From assembly GCF_002858765.1 (NCBI RefSeq), contig NZ_PJRP01000002.1:666598-730597 (forward strand): a stretch of 64,000 nucleotides of DNA. Reading direction: 5' to 3'. The DNA comes from Cupriavidus pauculus. Lineage in GTDB: Bacteria; Pseudomonadota; Gammaproteobacteria; Burkholderiales; Burkholderiaceae. Both the position numbers and the translations under genes were made by a program. This document shows, one piece after another, positions 8,701 to 16,054 of this stretch (the stretch's first letter is position 1; each line of letters begins with the position of its first letter). The notes under the pieces are model-generated. The model saw only the letters and a program-made list of their open reading frames with translations. It made no database searches and was not told where the DNA came from.

Positions 8701-9684
8701 CGATACGAACACACCGTAGGCGTCCCATTCCTTGGCGGTATTGGTAATCGTCTTCAGATCGGTGTTGACGGCCGAATTGCCCAGGTACTTCATCGGCGCC
8801 CGCAATACGCCGCCGTAGCGTTCGTTCTGGGCCAGGTTGCCGTTGTTGTAGTTGTCGTTCAAATAGCCGAATGCCGCAAAGCGCACGCGCTCGGCGTTGC
8901 GCTGCATTTCACCCACCGGCTTGTAGTTGGTGCCGTCGTAGCTGAAGCAGAGGTCGGTACGCGAAGTGGCTTCGCTGCTGTCGCACACCTGCACTTGGGC
9001 CCGGAACGCACGGCGTTCCGTCAGGCTGCCTTTCTTGTCGTACTGGTCGGCATACTGGCCCAGGTTGCTGCAGCTCAAGCCGCTGCTGTCCGAGTTCGCG
9101 AAGAAGATGTGGTTGCCGCACGATGCCATGTACAGCGTGGTGTAGCTGAACGGCGTCACCTCGCTGGGCGACACGCTGTTGTTGGCCTTGCTGACCGACT
9201 TGAGCGGGAAGTAGCTGCCGCTCTTGAAGAAGTCGTCCTGCAGGACGGCGCGTTGCAGTACGGTCTGCGTGCGGGTGTCCACCACGCGGTCGCCGCCGGT
9301 CATGGCCAGGCGCAGCATGTCGATAGCCGACGATGCCGCCCAGTTCATGAAGTTGCCGCTGAACGCGCTACTGCAGGTGCGCGTGGCCGATGCGTTGCCG
9401 CTGATCGTGAAGTAGCCGTTCGTAGCGTCGTACGCGTAGCACTTGGCGCTATTGAAGTAGCCGACGTATTCGGTGCCGGGGCTGTAGGCGCTGCGGTAAG
9501 CCGCGCCGGTCGTGGGGAATTCCACGGACAGCGTCAGCATCAGGTTCGGGTGCAGGTTCTGTACCTTGCCATACAGCGGTGTGGTAGCAATGGCCACCGT
9601 GGGTACGGTAGGCGTGGTCGCGGCGCCGATCGCGGCGGCCCAGAGCAGGGCCGCCAGCGGTAGCAATCGTTGCAGGATCTTCAT
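5782..9684 (-). CDS. pilY1: PilY1 family type IV pilus tip adhesin/assembly protein
   Basis: A 1300-residue exported protein with a Sec signal peptide (MKILQRLLPLAALLWAAAIGAA). The N-terminal half has the region common to beta-proteobacterial PilY1 (SGNFMNWAASSAIDMLRLAMTGG). From about residue 770 onward comes the PilC/PilY1 beta-propeller, with VYVGANDGMLHGFNATTG and TAGFGGGAQGVFAIDVTDP blades. A Ca-loop-like DVNENGNG lies near residue 530. PilY1 sits at the pilus tip, promotes extension and adhesion, and binds Ca2+ in characterised homologues. It is the largest gene of the operon, 48 bp after pilX. Confidence 0.95.
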   Translation of the reverse strand: MKILQRLLPLAALLWAAAIGAATTPTVPTVAIATTPLYGKVQNLHPNLMLTLSVEFPTTGAAYRSAYSPGTEYVGYFNSAKCYAYDATNGYFTISGNASATRTCSSAFSGNFMNWAASSAIDMLRLAMTGGDRVVDTRTQTVLQRAVLQDDFFKSGSYFPLKSVSKANNSVSPSEVTPFSYTTLYMASCGNHIFFANSDSSGLSCSNLGQYADQYDKKGSLTERRAFRAQVQVCDSSEATSRTDLCFSYDGTNYKPVGEMQRNAERVRFAAFGYLNDNYNNGNLAQNERYGGVLRAPMKYLGNSAVNTDLKTITNTAKEWDAYGVFVSNPLSDTTGNSGVVNYLNKFGRTTIANLGKPTDNPTGSYKTYDPLSELFYESIRYLQYHPDGPTADAVNNLTTANTDNFAVYSKWSTDPMLNKCQRNYVLTIGDINTHQDNYIPGNNNTSRGDPARSRDTYSDFNVVDWTNKVGALEANSPNVGNPYPLSSLASLGTMTHPTSSKSTYYMAGVAYWAHTSAFRPDMPDARVTTFGIDVNENGNGTVGDTQRKSQIFLAAKYGGFLNAIKEGGNNDGNPFQTTVNGKLTNSTAEWETATGSNLPTNWFLASQPADMIRSIRKVFDVVANSGGTLAGIALSSNTVFTDQTVYTPGFDSQWNGKLTAYPLVRGTDGNVTVSSTSKWEAGSRLSSRTAASRTIYTLNSLTGAGAPFLWDNISKDQQALLNLNPDTGGIDSLGSKRLDYLRGDRSQENDGLGNGGVFRQRQTKLGDIINSAPVYVGAPTATHVGTGYNTFYGTYKSRTPAVYVGANDGMLHGFNATTGDELFAYVPNALFGSLNQLASQTYNHRAYVDATPTISEAQVGGNWKSVLTAGFGGGAQGVFAIDVTDPTAFGSSNVLWEFSDQDDADMGNVMGKPQIVKLMKSKDDKGVPQYEWFVIVGNGLNANLEDKSFNAQAPSVLFILSLNKSASEKWKLNTNYWKVTAPVPSAVPPYTTANGLSTPTVVAGSTEAALNAYAGDLQGNLWKFVLSGTSDTWNSGENGALPAYGGFPGKPMFIATDRVTGTRQPITMQPSVAYAPGGYIVLFGTGKYYEASDTTASPAFGNSFYGIYDGNTTQFAGDRKSLNRLDTKLTSDGSAITFSGTAVAPGFSGNRKPGWVIDFVDNTERQITSAALSGGLIYFNSVYTAIDSCNTAGGSRSYALNTLTGAPVNVTSGVQSSTGLLGAPTIIVITRSSDTRGSVGGYLQTTVTRVLSFGPDGSLTVNNGGNTGSGSGNPKDDPSASVKREGRQGWREVRNFKMN

Positions 9685-9732
9685 GAGGTGAGTCCCGGTT
9701 CGGTTGTCTGGTCGAGTGTGCAGGGATGTGAG

Positions 9733-10374
9733 TCAGGTCGCCGGTGGCTTGGCTTCCATCTTCCGGTAGTACATCTGCACCATCGCCCTTGTCGTGTCGT
9801 TGGGGCCAAAGCCGACGGCCGTGACCCGGTAGATATACTTCGGCACCTTGTTAAGGCCTGCGTCCTCGCCCAGTTCGGTGTCCTGGAGCATTTCGATCAG
9901 GTAGCGCGGCTTGCGGCCAGGCGTGAGGCCGGTGCCGGTCGGGAAGACGAGACCGGTGAACGTGCCGTACTCGACGGTGTTCTGGCCGGTGGTAGCCGTC
10001 CAGTTGACGCTGTCCCAGATGTTGGCTGTCTGCCAGGTCGAGAGCGTGTCGCAAAGTCCCAATGTCGGCGTGCCGGCGGCGGCGCTTGTGCCGCAACCCA
10101 CCGTGAAACCTTCAGGCTGGGTGGGGTCGAATTTCGCCGCGCGGGTGCCTCTTTCAATGTCTACCTCGGCGTCACGCAGTGCGGCTTCGGCAGCCTGGAA
10201 TGCAATGTCGAAATCGCGCTGGTTGCGCGAGCTGCGCTTGGAATCGAGCGCGGCCCGTGCGCCGGCCACAGCCAGCAGCGTAATGACCAGCAGCATGATG
10301 ACGGCGGTGATCAGCGCTACCCCGTGCTGGGTACGTGCGCGGGCCCGCATCTTGAATCTTGCGTTCACAGGCAT
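9733..10374 (-). CDS. pilX: Type IV pilus minor pilin PilX
   Basis: A 213-residue protein with the PilX N-terminal domain: a basic leader (RARARTQHG) followed by VALITAVIMLLVITLLAVAGARAAL and a helix rich in charged residues (NQRDFDIAFQAAEAALRDAE). As usual for PilX, the Glu5 seen in other pilins is absent from the helix. The C-terminus (KYIYRVTAVGFGPNDTTRAMVQMYYRK) is a typical pilin beta-sheet. It overlaps the end of pilW by 10 bp. It joins PilV, PilW and PilY1 in the priming complex at the pilus tip. Confidence 0.9.
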   Translation of the reverse strand: MPVNARFKMRARARTQHGVALITAVIMLLVITLLAVAGARAALDSKRSSRNQRDFDIAFQAAEAALRDAEVDIERGTRAAKFDPTQPEGFTVGCGTSAAAGTPTLGLCDTLSTWQTANIWDSVNWTATTGQNTVEYGTFTGLVFPTGTGLTPGRKPRYLIEMLQDTELGEDAGLNKVPKYIYRVTAVGFGPNDTTRAMVQMYYRKMEAKPPAT

Positions 10375-11309
10375 GAGTTGTCCCCCTGGAAGCAGCTCAG
10401 GTAGTTGTGCATCTGCACGGTGGCGGAGAACAGCTTGCGCGCCGAATTCAGGTCCTGCGTGGGCTGGAACGACGAATCGGCAGTCTTGGCACCCAATGCG
10501 CCGAACAGGCTGAACGTGCCTGGGCCGGTGCTGTCGGCGCTGGCGTTGTCAGTACGGATCACCATCGATACCTTGGCGGTCAGCACCTGCTTCCATTCGG
10601 CGGCGGCTACCTGGGACGCGGGCACGTACTTGTCCGGCACCTCGTCTTCATTGAGCCCGATGCCGTACAGCACCTGAAACGCTTCCACACCGGGCACGAG
10701 TTCCTGCGTCACGTAGCTGCCCGCCACGACCGCACCGTCCTTGCGCAGCGGGTACTGGCACATGAGCGACGGCTTACCGTTGCTGCCCGTGGCCACATAG
10801 AGCACGGAGAGGCCGCGCTGCTGGCCGGCCAGGGCCGGATCGGTAAATGTGCCTACGCCCATGCCGGCGCAGTCAACCATCGATCCGTCGGGCAGCTTGG
10901 TTGTGCTGTCGGAGATGCCGAAGAAGCGAACCATGACCGCGTCGCTGTTGTTGACGGACGTGCCGCCCGCGCATGTCAGCTGCTCGACGCCAGCGACGGT
11001 CTTGACCAGCGGGTTGGAGCAACTGTCGACGCCGCCCAGCATGGGATCGTCCACCGTCATCAGTCCCATACCATCGGCCGTCGGCGTGAACGCGGTCTGG
11101 CGCAACTGTCGCGTCACCACTGACATGGCGAAATTGCCACGCTCTTGCAGGTTGGCGCTGTCGTCGATCGTGGCGTAGCTGTTGCGGCTCAGCATGTAGA
11201 AGGACAGGCCGGCCGACAACAGCAACAGGGTCAGCACCAGCGTGACCATGAGTTCGACCAGCGTATAGCCGGCGGCACGGTGCGGCCGGATCGGATATGA
11301 GCGGCGCAT
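10365..11309 (-). CDS. pilW: Type IV pilus minor pilin PilW
   Basis: A 314-residue minor pilin starting at the ATG that overlaps the pilV stop (ATGA). The leader MRRSYPIRPHRAAG precedes YTLVELMVTLVLTLLLLSAGLSFY, with conserved Glu5. The rest has the PilW layout: a long helix (DSANLQERGNFAMSVVTRQLRQTAF), a large central insert with Cys residues and a C-terminal ARKLFSATVQMHNYLS segment. The open frame extends upstream inside pilV, but the ATGA start gives the short leader expected of prepilins. Translation is probably coupled to pilV. Confidence 0.93.
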   Translation of the reverse strand: MRRSYPIRPHRAAGYTLVELMVTLVLTLLLLSAGLSFYMLSRNSYATIDDSANLQERGNFAMSVVTRQLRQTAFTPTADGMGLMTVDDPMLGGVDSCSNPLVKTVAGVEQLTCAGGTSVNNSDAVMVRFFGISDSTTKLPDGSMVDCAGMGVGTFTDPALAGQQRGLSVLYVATGSNGKPSLMCQYPLRKDGAVVAGSYVTQELVPGVEAFQVLYGIGLNEDEVPDKYVPASQVAAAEWKQVLTAKVSMVIRTDNASADSTGPGTFSLFGALGAKTADSSFQPTQDLNSARKLFSATVQMHNYLSCFQGDNSCL

Positions 11310-11935
11310 CAATTGGTTGCCCCCGGAAGCACGACCACGACGATCAATGGCTTGGCATTGCCTTTCGTATCGCGGGAATCGGCCATCTTTGTGCCGGTTG
11401 GCACATCGACTCCAGCGGTATCCGTGAAGCGTGACACCCAGCCGATCTTCACCACGAGCGGGGTGGCGGCGGCACCGGCCGGGGCCGCTGCGCACGGCCA
11501 GTCGTAGCCAGAGCTGCTATCGAACGCGGTGGCGTCGCGGCAGACAACGGCGCGGCCCCCGGGCAGCGAGGCCTGTACCTGGCGCACCCATTCGGCCTTG
11601 TCGAACGCGGCCGTCAGTGCCGCGCATGCTGCCGATGCGCCGGCGCACGGCGTGACATAAGGATTGTTGCTATCCGAGACAGTGCCCGCGCCACCGCTTG
11701 TGTCGAAGTTGTCGTAGACACCGGTGTTGGCCAGCGCGTCGTTGGCACGCATGCGATCGGCCATGTCGCCGGCTATCTGCAGCGCCACGACGTCATAAGA
11801 GGATTGCTGCGCGAAGCGGAATGACTTGATAAGCAAGTTCGCCACGCCAAGCACGCCAAAGGCGAGCACGACAATGGCTACCAATGCCTCAAGCATGGTG
11901 AAGCCGGCTGCCTCCCGGCAGCGAGATTGACCCAT
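11309..11935 (-). CDS. pilV: Type IV pilus minor pilin PilV
   Basis: A 208-residue prepilin with leader MGQSRCREAAG and mature N-terminus FTMLEALVAIVVLAFGVLGVANLL, typical of PilV, with Glu5. The following segment (DMADRMRANDALANTGVYDNFD) is the usual PilV helix end. A GGGAG Shine-Dalgarno sequence precedes the ATG by 7 nt. It is the first gene of the pilV-W-X-Y1-E-fimT operon, so its promoter should lie in the 215-bp gap before nrdR. No convincing sigma54 -24/-12 site was found there by eye. Confidence 0.92.
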   Translation of the reverse strand: MGQSRCREAAGFTMLEALVAIVVLAFGVLGVANLLIKSFRFAQQSSYDVVALQIAGDMADRMRANDALANTGVYDNFDTSGGAGTVSDSNNPYVTPCAGASAACAALTAAFDKAEWVRQVQASLPGGRAVVCRDATAFDSSSGYDWPCAAAPAGAAATPLVVKIGWVSRFTDTAGVDVPTGTKMADSRDTKGNAKPLIVVVVLPGATN

Positions 11936-12096
11936 TTGTGACTCCCGTCCAAAAAAACGACAGTTCTTTTTTGTTCTTTGCGCGGCGCGCTGGAATTCTG
12001 TTGCGTCCGGGCCTCTGGTGGGTCCGGTTCCGCGTATGGCGACGCTGCTGTGCCGCAGCGCTGTTTTTGTGCGATTGAAATGCGCTCGTCCGCCCG

Positions 12097-12115
12097 CCTC
12101 CTTACCCGAAGGAGG
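12097..12115. repeat. Hairpin CCTCCTT/AAGGAGG in the nrdR-pilV gap
   Basis: A perfect 7-bp inverted repeat (CCTCCTT, 5-nt loop, AAGGAGG) between the nrdR stop and the pilV start. It would be in the nrdR 3' region or in the pilV leader RNA. It has no T tract and contains an anti-Shine-Dalgarno-like arm, but is about 160 nt from the pilV start. Role unknown. Confidence 0.4.
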
Positions 12116-12150
12116 TCAGTGCAGATTAGACAGCTTTTTTGGGGAAGTGG

Positions 12151-12618
12151 CTACCCCTTTCGTGGGGTAGGTGTCGAAAACTCGTCGAGTACGTCGCGGA
12201 ATTCAGACACATCCTCGAAGCTTCGATAAACGGAAGCAAAGCGGATATAGGCGATCTTGTCGAGCTTGCGCAGTTCGCGCATGACCAGTTCACCCACCTG
12301 GCTGCTCGAGATTTCCTTCTCGCCCAGTGCCAGCAGCTTTTCCTCGATGCGCAGGATGGCTTCGTCGATGGCTTCGGCCGAGACCGGCCGCTTGCGCAGG
12401 GCCAGCCGCATCGAGTCCTTGAGCTTGGCCCGGGAGTAATCCACGCGCGAGCCGTTCTTCTTGACGATGGCCGGGAAGAACAATTCGATGCGTTCGTAGG
12501 TGGTGAAGCGGCGGTCGCAGGCCTCGCAGCGCCGGCGGCGGCGCACGGCTTCGCCGTCCTCGGAGACGCGACTGTCAAGGACCTGGGTATTGGAATGACC
12601 GCAGAAGGGGCATTTCAT
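12151..12618 (-). CDS. nrdR: Transcriptional repressor NrdR
   Basis: A 155-residue zinc-ribbon/ATP-cone repressor that represses ribonucleotide reductase genes when dATP is bound. The N-terminal ribbon uses Cys3, Cys6, Cys31 and Cys34 (MKCPFCGH and [13 protein letters not shown]). The ATP-cone follows ([27 protein letters not shown] region to about residue 139). The ATG at 12618 gives the canonical MKCPFCG start; the frame extends upstream without homology. It lies 171 bp downstream of glyA, a widely conserved neighbourhood. Normally ribD follows; here the pilin genes intervene. Confidence 0.96.
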   Translation of the reverse strand: MKCPFCGHSNTQVLDSRVSEDGEAVRRRRRCEACDRRFTTYERIELFFPAIVKKNGSRVDYSRAKLKDSMRLALRKRPVSAEAIDEAILRIEEKLLALGEKEISSSQVGELVMRELRKLDKIAYIRFASVYRSFEDVSEFRDVLDEFSTPTPRKG

Positions 12619-12755
12619 GCCTGACCACCTGAAGAAATATGCCAGCCCGCATTTTGCATCTTTGAGTTCTGCTGCGGGGTTGTGGCGGGTCAACCGGCGC
12701 CGCCACCCGGAGGCAAGCGGCGCCGTTGGTGCGTACTAACTATAGATACGCTTCA

Positions 12756-12773
12756 GATCGCCCGCGGGCGATC
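12756..12773. repeat. 18-bp perfect palindrome after glyA
   Basis: GATCGCCCG and its exact reverse complement CGGGCGATC abut without a spacer, 16 bp beyond the glyA stop. No T tract follows on the minus strand. It may be a 3'-end hairpin for glyA or a protein-binding palindrome. Confidence 0.5.
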
Positions 12774-12789
12774 CATTCCGTCCGTTCGA

Positions 12790-14037
12790 TCAGCCGTAGA
12801 CCGGGAAGCGGCGCGTCAGCGCTGCCACCTGCTCGCGCACGCGGGCGATATTGGCTTCGTCGTGCGGGTTGTCCAGCACGTCGGCGATCAGGTTGGCCAC
12901 CTGGCGGGCCTCTTCTTCCTTGAAGCCGCGGGTGGTCATGGCCGGCGAGCCCAAGCGGATGCCCGAGGTCACGAACGGCTTTTCCGGATCGTTCGGGATG
13001 GCGTTCTTGTTGACCGTGATATGCGCGTCGCCCAGGATCTTCTCGGCTTCCTTACCGGTAATCTGCTTGGCGCGCAGGTCCACCAGCATCACGTGGCTTT
13101 CGGTCTTGCCCGACACGATGCGCAGGCCGCGTGAGATCAGCGTCTCGGCCAGCACGGCGGCGTTCTTCACCACTTGCTGCTGGTAAGCCTTGAATTCCGG
13201 CTGCAGCGCTTCCTTGAACGCCACGGCCTTGCCGGCGATCACGTGCATCAGCGGGCCGCCCTGAATACCCGGGAAGATGGCCGAGTTGATGGCCTTCTCG
13301 TGCTCGGCCTTCATCAGGATCACGCCACCGCGCGGGCCGCGCAGGCTCTTGTGGGTGGTGGTGGTCACGAAATCGGCGTGCGGCACCGGGTTCGGGTACA
13401 CGCCGGCGGCGATCAGGCCGGCGTAGTGGGCCATGTCGACCATGAAGTAGGCACCCACTGCCTTGGCAACCTTGGCGATGCGCTCGAAGTCGATGCGCAG
13501 GGAGAATGCCGATGCGCCGGCGATGATCATCTTCGGCTTCGTTTCCTGGGCCTTCTTTTCCAGCGCGTCGTAGTCGATGTCTTCCTGGGCGTTCAGGCCG
13601 TAGCTCACCACGTTGAACCACTTGCCGCTCATATTCAGCGCCATGCCGTGGGTCAGGTGGCCGCCTTCGGCCAGGCTCATGCCCATGATGGTGTCGCCCG
13701 GCTTGAGCATGGCGAAGAACACGCCTTGGTTGGCCTGCGAGCCCGAGTTCGGCTGCACGTTGGCGGCGTCGGCGCCATACAGCTGCTTCACGCGGTCGAT
13801 GGCCAGCTGCTCCACCACGTCGACGTACTCGCAGCCGCCGTAGTAGCGCTTGCCGGGATAGCCTTCGGCGTACTTGTTGGTCAGCTGCGAACCCTGGGCG
13901 GCCATCACGGCCGGCGAGGTGTAGTTTTCGGAGGCGATCAGCTCGATATGGTCTTCCTGGCGCTGATTCTCTTTCTGGATCGCGGCGAAGACTTCGGGGT
14001 CGATCTGCTCGATCGTGAAACGGCTGCGTTCAAACAT
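12790..14037 (-). CDS. glyA: Serine hydroxymethyltransferase
   Basis: A cytoplasmic PLP enzyme interconverting serine and glycine with tetrahydrofolate, feeding one-carbon metabolism. The 415 residues match the bacterial family exactly. The PLP lysine is Lys230 in [15 protein letters not shown], and the SENYTSPAV segment near residue 36 and the GGHLTHG loop are present. The start at 14037 gives [17 protein letters not shown]; an in-frame extension upstream has no similarity. A 467-bp gap precedes it, so it probably has its own promoter. No riboswitch was recognised there. Confidence 0.97.
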   Translation of the reverse strand: MFERSRFTIEQIDPEVFAAIQKENQRQEDHIELIASENYTSPAVMAAQGSQLTNKYAEGYPGKRYYGGCEYVDVVEQLAIDRVKQLYGADAANVQPNSGSQANQGVFFAMLKPGDTIMGMSLAEGGHLTHGMALNMSGKWFNVVSYGLNAQEDIDYDALEKKAQETKPKMIIAGASAFSLRIDFERIAKVAKAVGAYFMVDMAHYAGLIAAGVYPNPVPHADFVTTTTHKSLRGPRGGVILMKAEHEKAINSAIFPGIQGGPLMHVIAGKAVAFKEALQPEFKAYQQQVVKNAAVLAETLISRGLRIVSGKTESHVMLVDLRAKQITGKEAEKILGDAHITVNKNAIPNDPEKPFVTSGIRLGSPAMTTRGFKEEEARQVANLIADVLDNPHDEANIARVREQVAALTRRFPVYG

Positions 14038-14504
14038 GGCGTGACTCGTCTGTAAAAAGGAAAGCGGACAGCAATATCGACAGGAGCATCGGTTGCAGGT
14101 CGGCGCAATCGTATTAAAGCGGGAATTACTTCGCGGATAGGGCGCGCGGGAAGGCACTGGCGTCCAGCACCGGGCTGCCCTATGTGGCTGACCGGTACAG
14201 GGCGCACCCTGCTTCCCATTCGCTGCCCAGGCGAGCGGCAGGCGCTTTTTACTTCACGCCCAATGAACTTGCGCTTCCTCGTGGTAGTACCCACTGACTT
14301 CGCCAGTCGCGCAAGGTGGAATGGTTGCGGCAGAGTTTATGCGAACGCGCCGCTGGCCGCAACCCGGCGGCGGGCCGGCTGGGAGCGTGCGCAGCCTGCG
14401 CCGTCAAGGGATTGTGGTCGCTGGCTCGCAACTTGCTGTTGCCGCAACTTGCTGTTGCAAAGTCGCATACGGGTTAACCAGTGCGCTCCGTTACAATGCG
14501 GGCC
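14038..14504. other. 467-bp non-coding gap between divergent glyA and ybgC
   Basis: No open frame here resembles a protein. The gap should hold the glyA promoter (minus strand) and the promoter of the tol-pal operon (plus strand). A TACAAT hexamer lies at 14492-14497 just before the ybgC ATG, without a clear -35 partner. A 16-bp exact tandem duplication lies at 14427-14458. Confidence 0.6.
14427..14458 (+). repeat. Two tandem copies of CGCAACTTGCTGTTGC
   Basis: A 16-bp unit is repeated exactly twice, head to tail, about 50 bp upstream of ybgC. Each unit holds a 5-bp inverted repeat (GCAAC, 5-nt loop, GTTGC). It may be a regulatory site present twice or a simple slippage duplication. Confidence 0.6.
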
Positions 14505-14909
14505 ATGCCAAATTTCGTGTGGCCGCTGCGCGTGTATTGGGAAGACACCGACGCAGGCGGCGTGGTGTTTTACGCCAACTACCTCAAGTTCTTCGAGCGG
14601 GCCCGGACCGAATGGCTGCGCGCGCTCGGCATCGAACAGCAGACCCTTGCCGATACGTCTGGCGTGGTCTTCGTCGTACGCAGTACCGCTGTGGAATACA
14701 ATGCGCCCGCCCGGCTGGATGACCAGCTGGAGATCCGTACGCATATCGAACGGGTTGGGCCCGCATCGGTCCAATTCGCCCAGGAAGCCTGGCGCGGGGA
14801 CCTGCTGCTGGCCAGCGGCAATATCCGTGTGGGATGTGTCGATAAAGGCACCTTCCGTCCGGCCCCGATTCCTGCTCCTGTTCTCGCTACTATTAAAAAC
14901 GCTCGATGA
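14505..14909 (+). CDS. ybgC: Tol-Pal system-associated acyl-CoA thioesterase
   Basis: A hotdog-fold thioesterase of 134 residues and first gene of the tol-pal cluster. The family signature is clear: VYWEDTDAGGVVFYANYLKFFERARTEW, split here by the catalytic Asp in EDTDAGG. ATG at 14505 gives MPNFVWPLRVYW, the typical start; GTG/ATG codons at 14481 and 14496 are alternatives. The stop overlaps the tolQ start as ATGA, so translation is likely coupled. It hydrolyses short-chain acyl-CoA in characterised homologues; its role in the envelope system is unsettled. Confidence 0.93.
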   Translation: MPNFVWPLRVYWEDTDAGGVVFYANYLKFFERARTEWLRALGIEQQTLADTSGVVFVVRSTAVEYNAPARLDDQLEIRTHIERVGPASVQFAQEAWRGDLLLASGNIRVGCVDKGTFRPAPIPAPVLATIKNAR

Positions 14910-15589
14910 ATCCGGTGACCGTCACACAAGACCTGTCGATCATTTCGCTGGTCCTTCACGCCAGCCTGCTGGCACAGGCCGTCATGGCGCTGCTGCTGGT
15001 GATGTCCCTGTTCTCGTGGACCTATATCTTCCGCAAGCACCTGGCACTGCGCTCGGCACGCACCCAGACGGAAGGTTTCGAGCGGGACTTCTGGGCCGGC
15101 GGCGACCTGCAGGCGCTCTATAACAGCGCCGTGAACAACCGCCACAACACCGGTGCGCTGGAGCGCATCTTCGAGTCGGGCATGGGTGAATTCCTGAAGG
15201 CCCGCGAGCGCAGCAACGACGCCGGGGCACTGCTGGACGCCGCCCGCCGCGCCATGCGCGCCGCCTATCAGCGCGAAATGGATGTGCTGGAATCGCACCT
15301 GCCGTTCCTGGCATCGGTGGGTTCGGTCAGCCCCTACATCGGCCTGTTCGGTACGGTCTGGGGGATCATGAACGCCTTCCGCGGCCTGTCAAATGTGCAG
15401 CAGGCAACGCTTGCGTCGGTGGCCCCCGGTATTGCGGAGGCGCTGGTCGCCACCGCGATCGGCCTGTTCGCCGCCATCCCGGCCGTGATTGCCTACAACC
15501 GCTACGCCACGGAGATCGATCGCCTGGCCATCCGGTTCGAGAGCTTCATGGAAGAATTCCTGAACATCCTGCAACGCCAGACGCGTTAA
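14906..15589 (+). CDS. tolQ: Tol-Pal system inner-membrane protein TolQ
   Basis: A 227-residue MotA/TolQ/ExbB family subunit of the proton-driven TolQR motor that energises TolA for outer-membrane constriction at division. Three membrane segments are visible: near residues 16-38, and the pair around LPFLASVGSVSPYIGLFGTVWG and GIAEALVATAIGLFAAIPAVIAY. The start overlaps ybgC by 4 bp. TolR follows after 21 bp with a ggagc Shine-Dalgarno-like sequence. Confidence 0.96.
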   Translation: MNPVTVTQDLSIISLVLHASLLAQAVMALLLVMSLFSWTYIFRKHLALRSARTQTEGFERDFWAGGDLQALYNSAVNNRHNTGALERIFESGMGEFLKARERSNDAGALLDAARRAMRAAYQREMDVLESHLPFLASVGSVSPYIGLFGTVWGIMNAFRGLSNVQQATLASVAPGIAEALVATAIGLFAAIPAVIAYNRYATEIDRLAIRFESFMEEFLNILQRQTR

Positions 15590-15610
15590 ACAGACAGGGG
15601 AGCATCAGCC

Positions 15611-16048
15611 ATGGCAGCCATCCAGCGCCGAGGCGGTTCGCGCCGCCGGGCCAGCGCCGAGATCAACGTCGTGCCGTATATCGACGTGATGCTCGTGCTG
15701 CTCGTCATCTTCATGGTGGCGGCACCTATCGTGAGTCCGGCGGTGGTTGACCTGCCGTCGGTGGCCAACGCCACGCCGCAGCAGCAGACGCCGCCGATCG
15801 TTGTCACCGTGCATGAAGACGGCCAGCTGACGGCGCGCGGCAAGGACAGTTCGGGCGGATCGTTTGAGCGCAAGCTCGACAAACGCGGCCTGACCGATTT
15901 CGTGCGTCAGCGCCAGAACGAGAATCCGGACCAGCCAGTGGTGATTGCTGCCGCCAAGTCGGTCAAGTATGAAGCCGTACTGGACGTTATGTCTGAGCTC
16001 AAGGCCGATGGCGTGAAGCGTGTCGGCCTGATGGTCAAGTCCAAGTAA
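15611..16048 (+). CDS. tolR: Tol-Pal system protein TolR
   Basis: A 145-residue ExbD/TolR family protein that forms the proton channel with TolQ. One N-terminal membrane helix carries the essential Asp in INVVPYIDVMLVLLVIFMV, and a periplasmic domain follows (PIVVTVHEDGQLT and the C-terminal VKRVGLMVKSK). It lies between tolQ and tolA in the standard order. Confidence 0.96.
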   Translation: MAAIQRRGGSRRRASAEINVVPYIDVMLVLLVIFMVAAPIVSPAVVDLPSVANATPQQQTPPIVVTVHEDGQLTARGKDSSGGSFERKLDKRGLTDFVRQRQNENPDQPVVIAAAKSVKYEAVLDVMSELKADGVKRVGLMVKSK

Positions 16049-16054
16049 GCGATA

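Noticed and set aside
7150..9663. 837-residue plus-strand open frame opposite pilY1
   Set aside because: Antisense shadow of pilY1. The protein is low-complexity Val/Arg/His-rich without recognisable motifs, and PilY1 is certain on the other strand.
12149..12171. Hairpin CTACCCC/GGGGTAG as nrdR terminator
   Set aside because: The stem overlaps the nrdR stop and is followed on the minus strand by an A tract rather than T's, so it is not an intrinsic terminator for nrdR.
14038..14180. Glycine or other riboswitch before glyA
   Set aside because: No paired aptamer structure, conserved core or expression platform could be recognised in the leader by eye.
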